A stretch of DNA of 64,000 nucleotides from an uncultured Selenomonadales bacterium (GTDB lineage Bacteria; Bacillota; Negativicutes; Acidaminococcales; Acidaminococcaceae): NCBI GenBank assembly GCA_900316935.1, contig ONEW01000001.1, positions 1-64,000 of the forward strand, given 5' to 3'. Made by a program: the position numbers and the translations under genes. This document shows, piece after piece, positions 25,822 through 34,832 of the stretch. Position 1 is the first letter of the stretch. Each line of letters begins with the position of its first letter. Under the pieces are notes generated by a model. The model saw only the letters and a program-made list of their open reading frames with translations. It had not been told where the DNA came from and did no database searches.

Positions 25822-25849
25822 TTGCAAAGGATGGGAAATTTGGTATAAT
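25822..25849 (+). promoter_or_regulatory. Promoter of glyA
   Basis: TTGCAA (25822-25827), 16-base spacer, TATAAT (25844-25849). Confidence 0.8.
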
Positions 25850-25855
25850 AGGCAT

Positions 25856-25925
25856 ATATATCAGGATGTATCCCTTCACAGGGACCGCAAACCCGTCCCG
25901 GGTCGGCGGAAAGGCACTGAAATAT
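25856..25925 (+). ncRNA. Structured 5' leader of glyA (candidate riboswitch)
   Basis: A basal stem (25856-25864 with 25917-25925, 8 of 9 pairs) encloses a GGGAC...GTCCC stem and overlapping CCG...CGG pairings. The ribosome binding site follows after about 20 bases. It does not match the ZTP, tetrahydrofolate or glycine riboswitch signatures I can recall, so its class is open. Confidence 0.5.
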
Positions 25926-25954
25926 CATGTCAACTATCATCAGGGGGCTGAACA

Positions 25955-27208
25955 ATGCTGGAAAAACCGGAATTGAAGATTGCAGATGAAGAGATTTACA
26001 ATGCCATTGAGCTGGAAAAGGACCGTCAGCAGAACAATCTGGAAATGATCGCGTCTGAAAACCACACGAGCGTTGCCGTCATGGAAGCCATGGGCAGCGT
26101 CATGACGAACAAGTATGCCGAAGGATATCCCGGACACCGTTATTACGGCGGCTGCCAGTTCGTGGATATGGCGGAAACCCTGGCCATCGAGCGGGCCAAA
26201 AAGCTGTTCGGCGCAGAGCATGCGAACGTGCAGCCCCATTCCGGCGCACAGGCCAACCTGGCCGTCTATTTCGCCACGCTGAAACCCGGTGACACCGTCC
26301 TGGGCATGGACCTGTCCAACGGCGGCCACCTGACCCACGGCAGCAAAGTGAATGCCTCGGGCACGCTGTATGATTTCCACGGCTACGGCCTGAATCCGGA
26401 AACGCAGCGCATCGACTACGACGCTGTCGCGAAAATGGCTAAGGAACTGAAACCGAAGATGATCGTCGCCGGTGCCAGCGCCTACCCCCGCACCATCGAC
26501 TTCGCCAAATTTGCCGAAATCGCCCGCGACAACGGCGCCCTGCTCTTCGTCGACATGGCCCACATCGCAGGCCTCGTCGCCGCCGGGTACCATCCGAGCC
26601 CCGTGCCCTACGCGGACATCGTCAGCACCACGACCCACAAGACCCTGCGCGGCCCCCGCGGCGGCCTGATCCTGTGCCGCGAACAGTTCGGCAAGGCCAT
26701 TGACAAGGCTGTGTTCCCGGGCATGCAGGGCGGGCCCCTGATGCACGTCATCGCCGCCAAGGCCGTCGCCCTGAAGGAGGCCCTGCAGCCTTCCTTCAAG
26801 GAATACGCCCACGGCATCGTTGTGAACGCCCAGGCCCTGGCCGACGAGCTGCTCAAGGGCGGCTGCAACCTGGTCACGGGCGGCACGGACAACCATCTGA
26901 TCCTCATCGACGTCCGCAACAAGGGCATCAATGGCAAGCAGGCGGAAAAACTGCTGGACACGGTCCACATCACGGTCAACAAGAACACCGTCCCGAACGA
27001 GACGGAAAGCCCCTTCGTGACGAGCGGCATCCGTCTGGGCACGGCAGCCCTCACGACCCGCGGCATGAAGGAAGACGACATGCACGTCATCGGCAAGGTC
27101 ATGGTCGATATCCTGAACCACCCCGACGACGAAAAAGTCACGGCCGACTGCAACGCCCGCATTGCGGAACTGTGCCAGAAACATCCCCTCTATCCGGACG
27201 TGGAATAA
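25955..27208 (+). CDS. glyA: Serine hydroxymethyltransferase
   Basis: A 417-residue PLP enzyme converting serine and tetrahydrofolate to glycine and methylene-THF. Clear motifs are [24 protein letters not shown], the cofactor lysine in [14 protein letters not shown], and MQGGPLMH. Length and start (GGGGG about eight bases before the ATG) are standard. It links functionally to the cyclohydrolase at 27510 in one-carbon metabolism. Confidence 0.98.
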   Translation: MLEKPELKIADEEIYNAIELEKDRQQNNLEMIASENHTSVAVMEAMGSVMTNKYAEGYPGHRYYGGCQFVDMAETLAIERAKKLFGAEHANVQPHSGAQANLAVYFATLKPGDTVLGMDLSNGGHLTHGSKVNASGTLYDFHGYGLNPETQRIDYDAVAKMAKELKPKMIVAGASAYPRTIDFAKFAEIARDNGALLFVDMAHIAGLVAAGYHPSPVPYADIVSTTTHKTLRGPRGGLILCREQFGKAIDKAVFPGMQGGPLMHVIAAKAVALKEALQPSFKEYAHGIVVNAQALADELLKGGCNLVTGGTDNHLILIDVRNKGINGKQAEKLLDTVHITVNKNTVPNETESPFVTSGIRLGTAALTTRGMKEDDMHVIGKVMVDILNHPDDEKVTADCNARIAELCQKHPLYPDVE

Positions 27209-27244
27209 ACGGGACTTCGGCAGGTACAACTTTCAACGGAACGT

Positions 27245-27271
27245 AAAAACCCCGCGCAAGCGGGGTTTTTC
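27245..27271 (+). terminator. Terminator of glyA
   Basis: A 6-bp CCCCGC/GCGGGG stem with GCAA loop, preceded by AAAAA and followed by TTTTTC. Confidence 0.95.
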
Positions 27272-27314
27272 TTTGTCCAACGCCTGCACCTTCCCAGTAT
27301 GCGGATTTGAGCAT

Positions 27315-27346
27315 AAAAATACGGCCGCACCCATGAAGGTACGGCC
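27315..27346 (-). terminator. Terminator after tRNA-Ser
   Basis: On the minus strand a 9-bp stem with one wobble (27323-27332 with 27338-27346) is followed by GTATTTTTATG. Confidence 0.75.
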
Positions 27347-27379
27347 TTTTAGATTGCTGCTGCCATTAACTTTTTGAAT

Positions 27380-27469
27380 TGGCGGAGAGGGTGGGATTCG
27401 AACCCACGGAAGCTTTGACACCTCGCTAGTTTTCAAGACTAGAGCCTTAAACCGCTCGGCCACCTCTCC
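27380..27469 (-). tRNA. tRNA-Ser (anticodon TGA)
   Basis: A 90-base class II tRNA with a long variable arm and encoded CCA (27380-27382). The acceptor stem GGAGAGG pairs with CCTCTCC. The anticodon loop CTTGAAA carries TGA, and the T-arm is GGGTTCGAATCCC. Confidence 0.97.
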
Positions 27470-27479
27470 AGATGTTGAC

Positions 27480-27485
27480 ATTATA
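27480..27485 (-). promoter_or_regulatory. Extended -10 promoter of tRNA-Ser
   Basis: Minus-strand TGGTATAAT about 11 bases before the tRNA; -35 weak. The upstream cyclohydrolase gene has no terminator, so co-transcription is also possible. Confidence 0.55.
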
Positions 27486-27509
27486 CCACATTTGCGGCCT
27501 GAAGGCACC

Positions 27510-28148
27510 TTATTTGCCGAGTTCGCTGTCAACGGCGTCCAAAATGTCCTGCTCCAGGCTTGCGCCCAGGTCGCGGCAGGCATGCAGCCGCACTTCGCAC
27601 TGGTACACGAAATCCTTGTCCCGGACCGGTTTCAGGTTGGCCGTGACATTGTAGGCAGCAATGCGCAGGCAGGCACGGGCCAGGATGGCCGAAGCGGCGC
27701 CGTCGGTCACCAGCAGACGGCTGCCTTTGCCGACCACCTTCTCCGCCAGGCGCAGGATGTCGATGCAGGTTTCGGACAGATGCAGGGACGCCAGGACGGC
27801 GATCTTGCTTGCCCGCTCGATTTCAGCCTGCCGTTTTGCCTGCTCGTGGGGCGTGCTTTTCGGAATCTTGTAGGCGTTCAGGATGAGGCCGAACATGTCG
27901 GCGTCCTCCTGGGCCATGGCCAGCATTTCCCGCTGCAGCGCTTCCGACGACGCGATGACGGATTGCATTTCCTCTTCCACATCGGCGTAACTTTTCTTGC
28001 CGACCGTCAGGTGGGCAGCCATTCCGGCCAGCGCGCCGGCCATGGCCCCCGCAAAGGCGGCAGCACTGCCGCCGCCCGGCGACGGTTTGGACGAATTCAG
28101 GTCATATACGAAGTTGCGGAATTGCTGATCCGCGAATTTCTCGGTCAT
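27510..28148 (-). CDS. fchA: Methenyltetrahydrofolate cyclohydrolase / cyclodeaminase-like protein
   Basis: A 212-residue all-helical protein of the formiminotransferase-cyclodeaminase C-terminal family (FchA). The glycine-rich stretch PSPGGGSAAAFAGAMAGAL near residue 25 binds the folate, and DGAASAILARACLRIA lies near residue 160. Stand-alone members in clostridia hydrolyse methenyl-THF. AGAGG precedes the ATG at 28148. It follows the nucleotidase-like gene by 18 bases, and its folate chemistry complements glyA. Confidence 0.85.
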   Translation of the reverse strand: MTEKFADQQFRNFVYDLNSSKPSPGGGSAAAFAGAMAGALAGMAAHLTVGKKSYADVEEEMQSVIASSEALQREMLAMAQEDADMFGLILNAYKIPKSTPHEQAKRQAEIERASKIAVLASLHLSETCIDILRLAEKVVGKGSRLLVTDGAASAILARACLRIAAYNVTANLKPVRDKDFVYQCEVRLHACRDLGASLEQDILDAVDSELGK

Positions 28149-28166
28149 ACGGATTTCCTCTTGCAA

Positions 28167-29774
28167 TCAGAATTTCAGGCGGCCGTCCCCTTTGTAGTCG
28201 ACGGTCTTGGCATAGCGCAGGAAGAATTTGAAGAAGTCCTGGGCAGGCCCCTTGTTCCCGGCGTTTGCCAGATAGCTCAGGTTGTATCCGTCGGCACCTT
28301 CGACCATGCGGGAGCTTACGGCGACTACGTAGGTAGCGTCATTTTGCAGCTTCTGGCCGTTCTCCAGTTCAATCGAACCGATGCGGGAACCTTCCGGATT
28401 GTTGATACGGGCCGCCACACGGAGACCGGAGAAGCGGATCAGGCCCGTACCTGGATTGAGGCCGTGCTCGATGATGGCACGGATCTGGGAGCCCGTCAGC
28501 TGCCCCGTGACGATGCTGTCCTTGTACGGCATGACGGAGGTGATGGTTCCTTCGTTAATATCGCCGGCCGGGACGCTGTACCGGAAGGAGCTGCCAGGGT
28601 ACAGGACGATGTCGCAGTTATAGGCTTTGCGGACCATGTCCGTAAAGTATTCGCCCAGCGTGGACTGCCCGCCAGGGTAGTTCGTCAGGGCCGTCAGGTT
28701 GTCCGCCAGCTTGGCGCCCTTGGAAGCGGGCTGCGGTGCTTCGTTGACGGATCCGTTGACGTTCTGGTAGATGCTGGTCTTGGACTGCTTGTCCTTCTTC
28801 TGGGCCGGCACATAGGACGGGGGCAGGTTCCCCAGCCGCGTGCCCGTGCCGCTCATGAGGCGGGTATAGGTCTTTTCCAGCTGTTTGTTTTCTTCATACG
28901 GCAGGGCCATCACATCCACCGTCTTGGCCACGCCGACGAGGACCTTCTTGTCCACGCGGTTATACAGGAAATGGATCTGGGCCAGCTGGGTGCCGAAGGG
29001 AGCCGCGGCCACGACAGGGATGTTCTTGTAGGTGCCGCGCACTTCTTTGCCTGTACCGGCCAGGAAGACGGCGTCAACGCCGGTCACCTGGTCGAGGAGT
29101 GCCGTGATTTCACCGGTGATCTTCTTGTCACCGATGCCTTCGCCCTTGAGGCTGGTCAGCAGGACGACGATCTTGGCCCCGTTATTGCGCAGTTCGTTGA
29201 CGCACTGCTGTGCCACTTTGGCTGCCGGGACCACGTTGTAGCCGCGGGCTTTGGCAGGTTCGGCCACATCCTGGCCGACGAGGCCGATGACGCCGATTTC
29301 GGCACCGGCGCGGTTGAACAGCAGATACGGTTTATACGGCGAGGCCGTGTTGCCGTCGGCATCGACAATGTTGGCAGCCAGGTACGCAAAGTACGACGTG
29401 GCAGCCTGGTTCGCGATGTTGTAAGCCTGGTACTGGAAATCCTTTGCACCGGGTACGGTAGCGGAAATATGCATGGCGTTGAGCATCATGATGGTGGGGT
29501 CGCCCATGCGTTTGTCATTTTCGTCGGTACCGGCCATATTGTTGCCACCGCCGAAAAAGGCCGTCCCGTAGGGATTCTGTTTGGTCAGCGTATCCGCCGC
29601 GCCGGCAAGGCGCAGGGCACCCGGTTCCGCCGTACTGCCCGTGATATGGCCTTGGAAATCGTTGACCCCGTACAGGTCGATTTCGCACAAAGGCTTGATG
29701 GGCATGGCATTGCGGGCCAGGGCCGTGCCGCTCAGGACCAGCAGTGCCAGCAGCAGAAAAAGCATCTTCTTCAT
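28167..29774 (-). CDS. Secreted 5'-nucleotidase-family protein with altered active site
   Basis: A 535-residue exported protein: signal peptide to about residue 20, an N-terminal metallophosphatase-like domain (to about 285), and a C-terminal 5'-nucleotidase domain (about 320-530, with ITSVMPYKDSIV and VSSRMVEGADGYN). The metal ligands expected in active UshA-type enzymes are changed: NDFHG reads NDFQG, the GGGD motif reads GGGNN, the GNHE motif reads GAKD, and the GHxH motif reads AGTGKE. The hydrolase centre is probably inactive, so it may be a binding or structural envelope protein. GAGGAG precedes the ATG. It overlaps the YqgF-like gene by four bases. Confidence 0.78.
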   Translation of the reverse strand: MKKMLFLLLALLVLSGTALARNAMPIKPLCEIDLYGVNDFQGHITGSTAEPGALRLAGAADTLTKQNPYGTAFFGGGNNMAGTDENDKRMGDPTIMMLNAMHISATVPGAKDFQYQAYNIANQAATSYFAYLAANIVDADGNTASPYKPYLLFNRAGAEIGVIGLVGQDVAEPAKARGYNVVPAAKVAQQCVNELRNNGAKIVVLLTSLKGEGIGDKKITGEITALLDQVTGVDAVFLAGTGKEVRGTYKNIPVVAAAPFGTQLAQIHFLYNRVDKKVLVGVAKTVDVMALPYEENKQLEKTYTRLMSGTGTRLGNLPPSYVPAQKKDKQSKTSIYQNVNGSVNEAPQPASKGAKLADNLTALTNYPGGQSTLGEYFTDMVRKAYNCDIVLYPGSSFRYSVPAGDINEGTITSVMPYKDSIVTGQLTGSQIRAIIEHGLNPGTGLIRFSGLRVAARINNPEGSRIGSIELENGQKLQNDATYVVAVSSRMVEGADGYNLSYLANAGNKGPAQDFFKFFLRYAKTVDYKGDGRLKF

Positions 29775-30262
29775 GTTCGCATCTCCTCTTTCTTGATTTC
29801 CTCCTGTTCCGCCAGGGCGGCCAGGTAACGGCGTACCTGCACCACGGCGGCGTATCCGTCCAGGGGTACCGGCGGTACCTGCAGTCCCAACGGGAGGAGG
29901 CGGCGCAGGCCCTGGGGCGGGTGGATTTTCCAATACAGGCGGCGTGCCTCCTCCGTGGAATGGGCTTCCCCGATTTCATGGACGGGCACACTGGGAAACA
30001 GTTCTTTGACAAGGTCGCATACGGGTCCGCTGTTCGTGCCGTTCCCAATGATGATTCCGGCCAGGACGCGGTGCAGGCTCCAGACATTGCCAGAAGCCAG
30101 ACGTTCATCCAGGAACCCGCGGATGCTGCTCCGGAGGGAACTCGTCCGCACCACCTGCTGGCTGCGCAGGACGCCGTCCTCCCGGACCAGTGCCAGGCCT
30201 GTCTTGTCGCGGCCTGGATCAATGCCCAGATAGTACCGGGCGTTCGGTTGGCTTGGTTTCAT
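29771..30262 (-). CDS. RNase H-fold nuclease, YqgF/RuvC-like
   Basis: A 163-residue protein that begins with LGIDPGRDKTGLAL, the metal-binding first strand of YqgF/RuvC-type nucleases. IIIGNGTNS matches the third strand. Canonical YqgF trims the 5' end of 16S rRNA; this divergent form, with a helical Glu-rich tail, is often annotated the same way in Negativicutes but its role is not proven. GGAGG lies six bases before the ATG at 30262. It lies between the DUF3084 gene and the nucleotidase-like gene, likely in one transcript. Confidence 0.7.
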   Translation of the reverse strand: MKPSQPNARYYLGIDPGRDKTGLALVREDGVLRSQQVVRTSSLRSSIRGFLDERLASGNVWSLHRVLAGIIIGNGTNSGPVCDLVKELFPSVPVHEIGEAHSTEEARRLYWKIHPPQGLRRLLPLGLQVPPVPLDGYAAVVQVRRYLAALAEQEEIKKEEMRT

Positions 30263-30276
30263 CTTAGGCCTCCGGG

Positions 30277-31497
30277 TTACCAGCGGCGCATGGATTCATC
30301 CGCGGAAGCTACCTTTTCCGCTTCCAGGCGGATCTGTACAGGACCGGCCGTCATGATGTCGCCGTCCGCATAGGCCGTCAACATGACCTGGCCTCCCATG
30401 CGGCGCATCTTCTCCTGCACATCCACCACCGTCATGGCGCTGATGTTGCCTACCTTTCCCGTCATGGGGTCAGGCAGGACACCGGCTTCGACGGACAGGC
30501 GGTTGACTTCCTGCAGGTAGCTCATCATGACTTCTTCGGGCGATACGGACTGGTCTGCCACATTGAGGACCTTCTGGTAAATCAGCTGATTGTTATGGTA
30601 CACGAGTTTATTGGGAATGACTTCGAACTGGCAGACGACAGGCTGTCCCACGACCGTGTTGGCCAAGGAACGGACGCGGACCAGGATCTGGCCGTGTTCC
30701 TTTTGGATCCGCTGTTCGAGGGCTTCGTATTCCGTCTTGGGAACCCATACCACTTCGACCTTTTCCTTCGGGTCGACGCCGATGCGGCTGAGGGCCGTAT
30801 TGTTGGCCGATTCCAGGAGCCACTTCATCTGGTTGGCGCTTTCTTCCGGCGAACGACCGCCCTCGAGGACGCCGTTGAAGACGACTTCCCCGCTGCGGTA
30901 GACAAGCTGGTCTTCGCGCATGTGGAGCAGGCCTTCGTGCAGGAGTTTCGTGCGTTCCTGCAGTTTCGTGATTTCTTCATTCAGACTGTCACGGGCTGCC
31001 TGGAGGCCTTTTACCTCGCTTTGGGCCGCCACCAGTTCGCCCTGCGTCGTTTCATACTGGATACGGGCCGCTTCCAGCCCATTCCGGGCCGCCTGCAGGC
31101 TTTCTTCCGATTTCAGGCGCGCCGCGTCGGCGTCCCTGATCTTCTTGTCGAGGGCAGCGATTTCCTCGTTCTTGCTCCTCAGGGTATCCTGGAGGGATTC
31201 ATATTCCTTCAGGGCCGTTTCCCGGTCCGCCTGCAGCGTACGGATCTCGTTCTGCAGCTTTTCCATGCCGAACAGGGCCGTACGGGCGCTGTTCGAGGAG
31301 ACGGCCAGGATGAGGACGGAGCAAAGGGAAATGAGCACACCCGACAGGACCGTCAGGAGGACCGACGTATCGTGCGGACGGAGGCTGAAGACGGTCAGGC
31401 GCTTCTTCCCGATCTTGCTGCCCAGCTTGTCGGCAATGTAGGCAATGGCGCCACCCATGATGGCCAAAAGGATCATCAGACGGATTCCGAAAAGCAT
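30277..31497 (-). CDS. DUF3084 membrane coiled-coil protein
   Basis: A 406-residue protein with two N-terminal membrane helices (about 3-22 and 45-67) and a Glu/Lys/Ala/Gln-rich coiled coil (about 75-190). A compact C-terminal domain of about 200 residues follows, containing LVYRSGEVVFNGVLEGG. This matches the DUF3084 layout known from cyanobacteria and Negativicutes; no function is established. GGAGG precedes the ATG at 31497. Its position right after the Lpt genes suggests an envelope-related task, for example a periplasm-spanning scaffold. Confidence 0.78.
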   Translation of the reverse strand: MLFGIRLMILLAIMGGAIAYIADKLGSKIGKKRLTVFSLRPHDTSVLLTVLSGVLISLCSVLILAVSSNSARTALFGMEKLQNEIRTLQADRETALKEYESLQDTLRSKNEEIAALDKKIRDADAARLKSEESLQAARNGLEAARIQYETTQGELVAAQSEVKGLQAARDSLNEEITKLQERTKLLHEGLLHMREDQLVYRSGEVVFNGVLEGGRSPEESANQMKWLLESANNTALSRIGVDPKEKVEVVWVPKTEYEALEQRIQKEHGQILVRVRSLANTVVGQPVVCQFEVIPNKLVYHNNQLIYQKVLNVADQSVSPEEVMMSYLQEVNRLSVEAGVLPDPMTGKVGNISAMTVVDVQEKMRRMGGQVMLTAYADGDIMTAGPVQIRLEAEKVASADESMRRW

Positions 31498-31582
31498 GGT
31501 ACAGCCTCCTTTCCCCCCGGATGAACGCCGCGGGAGCCGAATCCCGCTTCCGGGCGTAAGATTTCAGGAATTCGATGACCGG

Positions 31583-32674
31583 TCAGTAATTGGTGCGTTT
31601 CAGGAGCCACAGACCGGCAATAAGGCAGATGATGTTCGACGACATGGCCGCCAGGGGCGCCGGAATGATGCCGCCTTTTCCCAGGCCCGTCGTAAAGGCC
31701 ATGATGCCGTAGTAGACGAAGATGACGATGACGCTCATGCCCAGGCCGATGGACGAGCCGCTGCGCTGACGCTGCGTCCCCAGGGGGGCGCCGAGGAGCG
31801 CGAAGACGAAGCTTGCCAGGGGGATGGCGAAACGCATATAGATTTCCGTCCAGTAATAGGACGTAGGCTGTTTCTGCCGTTCGAGCACGGCGATATAGCC
31901 CTTCAGTTCGCCGAGGGTCATTTCATCGGCATCTTTCTGCTCCCAGCTGACTTCGCGGGGTTTGGTGTTCAACGGAATGACCTGGTTGGTGAAGGTGGCC
32001 TTGCTTGTCACGCCTTCCTTGTCGTCGATGCTGTAGACGATACCTTTGTCCATGACCCACTTGTCGCCTTCCCAGGTGGCTTTGTCGGCCGTCTGGACGC
32101 GGACGAGTTTGTTGTTCTGGAATTCTTCGATGGTCACCTTGTCCATGATGCCCGTCGACTCGTTAAAGGACCGGGCGTAGGTGATCCGCTGCGTGGACCC
32201 CTTCAGGGTCTTGATGACCACGTGTTCCTGGGTGCGCGGTTTCGTGTTGCCGCGGATTTCCTGCTGCAGGATGCGTTTCTGCTCCGCGTTGCAGGGAGGC
32301 ACCACCTTTTCCGCCCAGATGACGGAAAACATGCTGACAACGAAAGCGACCACGAGGACCGGCGCCACAATGCGGTAGTAGCTGACGCCGCCCGATTTCA
32401 TGGCGACGATCTCGCTGCTGCTGGACAGCTTGCCGAACGCCATCAGCGTGGCAAGCAGCATGGACATGGGGAAGGTGTAGTTGATGACCTGCGGCATACT
32501 GTACAAAAACATGCGTCCGACCGCCGACAGAGGCGCGTTGTACGTAGTGATGTACTGGACGATCTTGAACAACATGCTGCTGGCGATGAATATGCTGGAG
32601 AAGGAGGCAATGCCGAAAATGAACGGATAAAGCAGCTCTTTCAGCACGTATTTATCCAATAAACGAATATGCAT
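31583..32674 (-). CDS. LptF/LptG-family LPS export permease
   Basis: A 363-residue permease with six membrane segments (three at each end) and a periplasmic beta-jellyroll-like middle (about residues 100-260), as in LptF and LptG, which extract LPS from the inner membrane. It starts LLDKYVLKELLYPFIFG. Only one such gene is present here; E. coli needs an LptF/LptG pair. AGGAGG lies six bases before the ATG at 32674. It follows lptB by ten bases. Confidence 0.9.
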   Translation of the reverse strand: MHIRLLDKYVLKELLYPFIFGIASFSSIFIASSMLFKIVQYITTYNAPLSAVGRMFLYSMPQVINYTFPMSMLLATLMAFGKLSSSSEIVAMKSGGVSYYRIVAPVLVVAFVVSMFSVIWAEKVVPPCNAEQKRILQQEIRGNTKPRTQEHVVIKTLKGSTQRITYARSFNESTGIMDKVTIEEFQNNKLVRVQTADKATWEGDKWVMDKGIVYSIDDKEGVTSKATFTNQVIPLNTKPREVSWEQKDADEMTLGELKGYIAVLERQKQPTSYYWTEIYMRFAIPLASFVFALLGAPLGTQRQRSGSSIGLGMSVIVIFVYYGIMAFTTGLGKGGIIPAPLAAMSSNIICLIAGLWLLKRTNY

Positions 32675-32684
32675 CGGAATCCTC

Positions 32685-33404
32685 CTACATCTTGAAGTTT
32701 TCGCCAAGGTAATACTTTTTGGCGACGGGGTCGTTGGCGATGGCATCGCTGGTACCGTGAATCAGCACCTTGCCGCTGGCCAGGATATAGGCCTTGTCGA
32801 CAATGCTCAGGGTTTCGCGCACATTGTGGTCCGTAATCAGGATGCCGATGCCGCGTTTCGCCAGATGGGCAACCATGCCCTGGATATCGGCCACGGCCAG
32901 GGGATCGATGCCGGCGAACGGTTCGTCCAGCAGGATGAAGGCCGGATCCGTCGCCAGGGCCCTGGCAATCTCCACGCGGCGCCGTTCGCCTCCGGACAGG
33001 GCGGTACCCTTGCTCTGCCGGATGTGGCCGATATGGAACTCCTCGATGAGGCGGTTCATCTTCGCCACCTGCTCTTCGTGCGTCAGGTTCGTCGTCTCCA
33101 GGATGGCCAGCAGGTTTTCCTCCACAGTCATCTTCCGGAAGATGGACGCTTCCTGCGGCAGATAGCCAATGCCTTTGCGGGCCCGTTCGCTCATGGTGTA
33201 CCGGCTGATGTCCTCGTTGTCCAGCAGCACCTGGCCGCCGTTCGGCTTGGCGATGCCGACGACCATGTAGAACGTCGTCGTCTTGCCGGCGCCGTTCGGC
33301 CCCAGCAGACCGACAATCTGCCCCTGTTCAACCGTAAGACTCACGTCGTCCACGACCCGGCGGCCGCCGTACATCTTGACGAGGTTTTTCGTTTCGATAA
33401 TCAC
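32685..33404 (-). CDS. lptB: LPS export ABC ATPase LptB
   Basis: A 239-residue ABC ATPase. It has Walker [10 protein letters not shown], the Q-loop region [12 protein letters not shown], the signature [15 protein letters not shown], Walker [14 protein letters not shown] and the switch histidine in LITDHNV. These are the LptB-specific variants. It powers LPS extraction with the LptF/G permease. It starts with GTG at 33404 (GGAGGAG eight bases upstream) and overlaps the lptA stop by four bases. Confidence 0.96.
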   Translation of the reverse strand: MIIETKNLVKMYGGRRVVDDVSLTVEQGQIVGLLGPNGAGKTTTFYMVVGIAKPNGGQVLLDNEDISRYTMSERARKGIGYLPQEASIFRKMTVEENLLAILETTNLTHEEQVAKMNRLIEEFHIGHIRQSKGTALSGGERRRVEIARALATDPAFILLDEPFAGIDPLAVADIQGMVAHLAKRGIGILITDHNVRETLSIVDKAYILASGKVLIHGTSDAIANDPVAKKYYLGENFKM

Positions 33405-34276
33405 GCTCTAGTCTCCTCCGCCGCTTCCAGCTGTGTCTTGATGTTCGGGCTCGGATTCAGGTCATGGACGTCATGCGCCATTGCGCTGGCTCCGGCGCCG
33501 AAAGCCACATTGTTGACCGGATTGCTGCCCTGGGAATAGTAGACGATCTTCACATTCCCCTGGGCCGTCGTATGGGAATCAGGGCCATTCGTGTTGGTGA
33601 TCTTCAGGCGGTTGCCCGTCACGGTGTTGCCGTTCTGGGTGGCCCGCGCGTTGCCGATCAGTTCCACATAGCCCTGGCCGTCGGAATTGTAGACCGCCGT
33701 GTCGCCGGAACCGGTCATGTTCTGCGGCACGTTCGCCAGGTTCACACCGCCCGTGGCGTTGGCCACCTGGCTGTTCATATCATAGGTGATCTTCCCGGCC
33801 GTCAGCCAGCTGCCGTCGGTGGAATCGAGACGTGCCGAACCGCCGATGGTTTCGGCGAATTTCGAGTCATCATGATAATCCACACGGGGAGCCGTCAGCG
33901 TCTTGTCGCCTTTGGTCAGGCGGGCATCGCCCACGGCGGAAATGTATTTGTCGTTGTAGATGATGAGTTCGGCACTGCGCAGGTGCTGGTCCTCCCGGTT
34001 CGCCACCACGCCGCCGAAGAGATGGCCGCTCTTGTTTTTGCTGTTAAAGGTGGCGCCGCCCTGGGCGACCGCCGTCCCCTGGTCGTCCCGGATGGTCGTG
34101 ACGCCCGTCGTCTTGCCGTCCCCCGACGCCATATCGTATTCGATGACGCTGGCATCGACGCTGTAGGTCCCCTCCGCGGCATACCCCGCGTTATGCAGGC
34201 GGAAAGGCAGTACAACGGCTGCAGCCGCCAGAACCACGGCCAGCGCCGGTTTTACGAAACTATTCTTCTTCCGCAT
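33401..34276 (-). CDS. lptA: LptA-like periplasmic LPS transport protein (OstA domain)
   Basis: A 291-residue exported protein. The signal peptide covers about residues 1-32 (basic start, long Ala/Val core, AGYAAEG). The rest is a repetitive beta-strand pattern ([15 protein letters not shown], then [10 protein letters not shown]), as in the LptA/OstA beta-jellyroll that bridges the periplasm for LPS. It is about 100 residues longer than E. coli LptA. AGGAGG is five bases before the ATG at 34276. It overlaps lptC at one end and lptB at the other. Confidence 0.88.
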   Translation of the reverse strand: MRKKNSFVKPALAVVLAAAAVVLPFRLHNAGYAAEGTYSVDASVIEYDMASGDGKTTGVTTIRDDQGTAVAQGGATFNSKNKSGHLFGGVVANREDQHLRSAELIIYNDKYISAVGDARLTKGDKTLTAPRVDYHDDSKFAETIGGSARLDSTDGSWLTAGKITYDMNSQVANATGGVNLANVPQNMTGSGDTAVYNSDGQGYVELIGNARATQNGNTVTGNRLKITNTNGPDSHTTAQGNVKIVYYSQGSNPVNNVAFGAGASAMAHDVHDLNPSPNIKTQLEAAEETRA

Positions 34277-34832
34277 AATGTCCTCCTCGCTCCACATGGG
34301 CCTTGTCCGACAACTTGAAATGGTTCAGCTTGCTCGTCGTTTCCAGTTTGCCGCCGGTGGCGAGCATGTCATCTTTCACGATACGGATGTCTCCTTCTGC
34401 CGTCAGCACGTCGCCTTTCTGTTTCCAGGCCACCTTCCTGGCCCGCAAAAAGCCGCCGTCCTTCAACCGCGCGACGACCCCCTCTTCCAGGGCGAAATCA
34501 TTGTTCTTGATCTGGATGGTGCCAGCCGGCGCCTTGACGCTCAGCTCATCGCCGTCCTTCAGGTAGACGACGCCGTCCAGGTCCTTAGCCTTGATGAGGC
34601 TGTCGCTGACCTGGGTCGCTTCGGCCACCTTGATGCGCCAGAGGAGTTTGCCGTCCTCCTTGCGTTCCAGGACTGTGTTATGCACGGTGGCGCGGATTCC
34701 CGTATTGCCGTTCGATTTGTCCGTCGGGTTCGGCACCGAAGCGCCCAGGAACAGCCAGGCAAAGAGGCCGGCCAGCACGAGGACGGCGGCCGCAATGGCC
34801 ATTATCAGATGTTTGTGCTCCTTCAGGTTCAT
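34260..34832 (-). CDS. lptC: LPS export protein LptC
   Basis: A 190-residue protein with one N-terminal membrane helix (about 8-30) and a periplasmic beta-rich domain. It contains the pattern typical of LptC (WRIKVAEATQVSD, VYLKDGDELSVKAPAG). It docks on the LptB/F complex and hands LPS to LptA. It overlaps lptA by 17 bases and the upstream acyltransferase gene by four, a tightly coupled unit. Confidence 0.88.
   Translation of the reverse strand: MNLKEHKHLIMAIAAAVLVLAGLFAWLFLGASVPNPTDKSNGNTGIRATVHNTVLERKEDGKLLWRIKVAEATQVSDSLIKAKDLDGVVYLKDGDELSVKAPAGTIQIKNNDFALEEGVVARLKDGGFLRARKVAWKQKGDVLTAEGDIRIVKDDMLATGGKLETTSKLNHFKLSDKAHVERGGHYAEEE

Noticed and set aside
25856-25925. ZTP, THF or glycine riboswitch upstream of glyA
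   Set aside because: The conserved cores of these classes that I can recall (for example CCGCCTGGGC of ZTP) are not present, so the leader is listed without a class.
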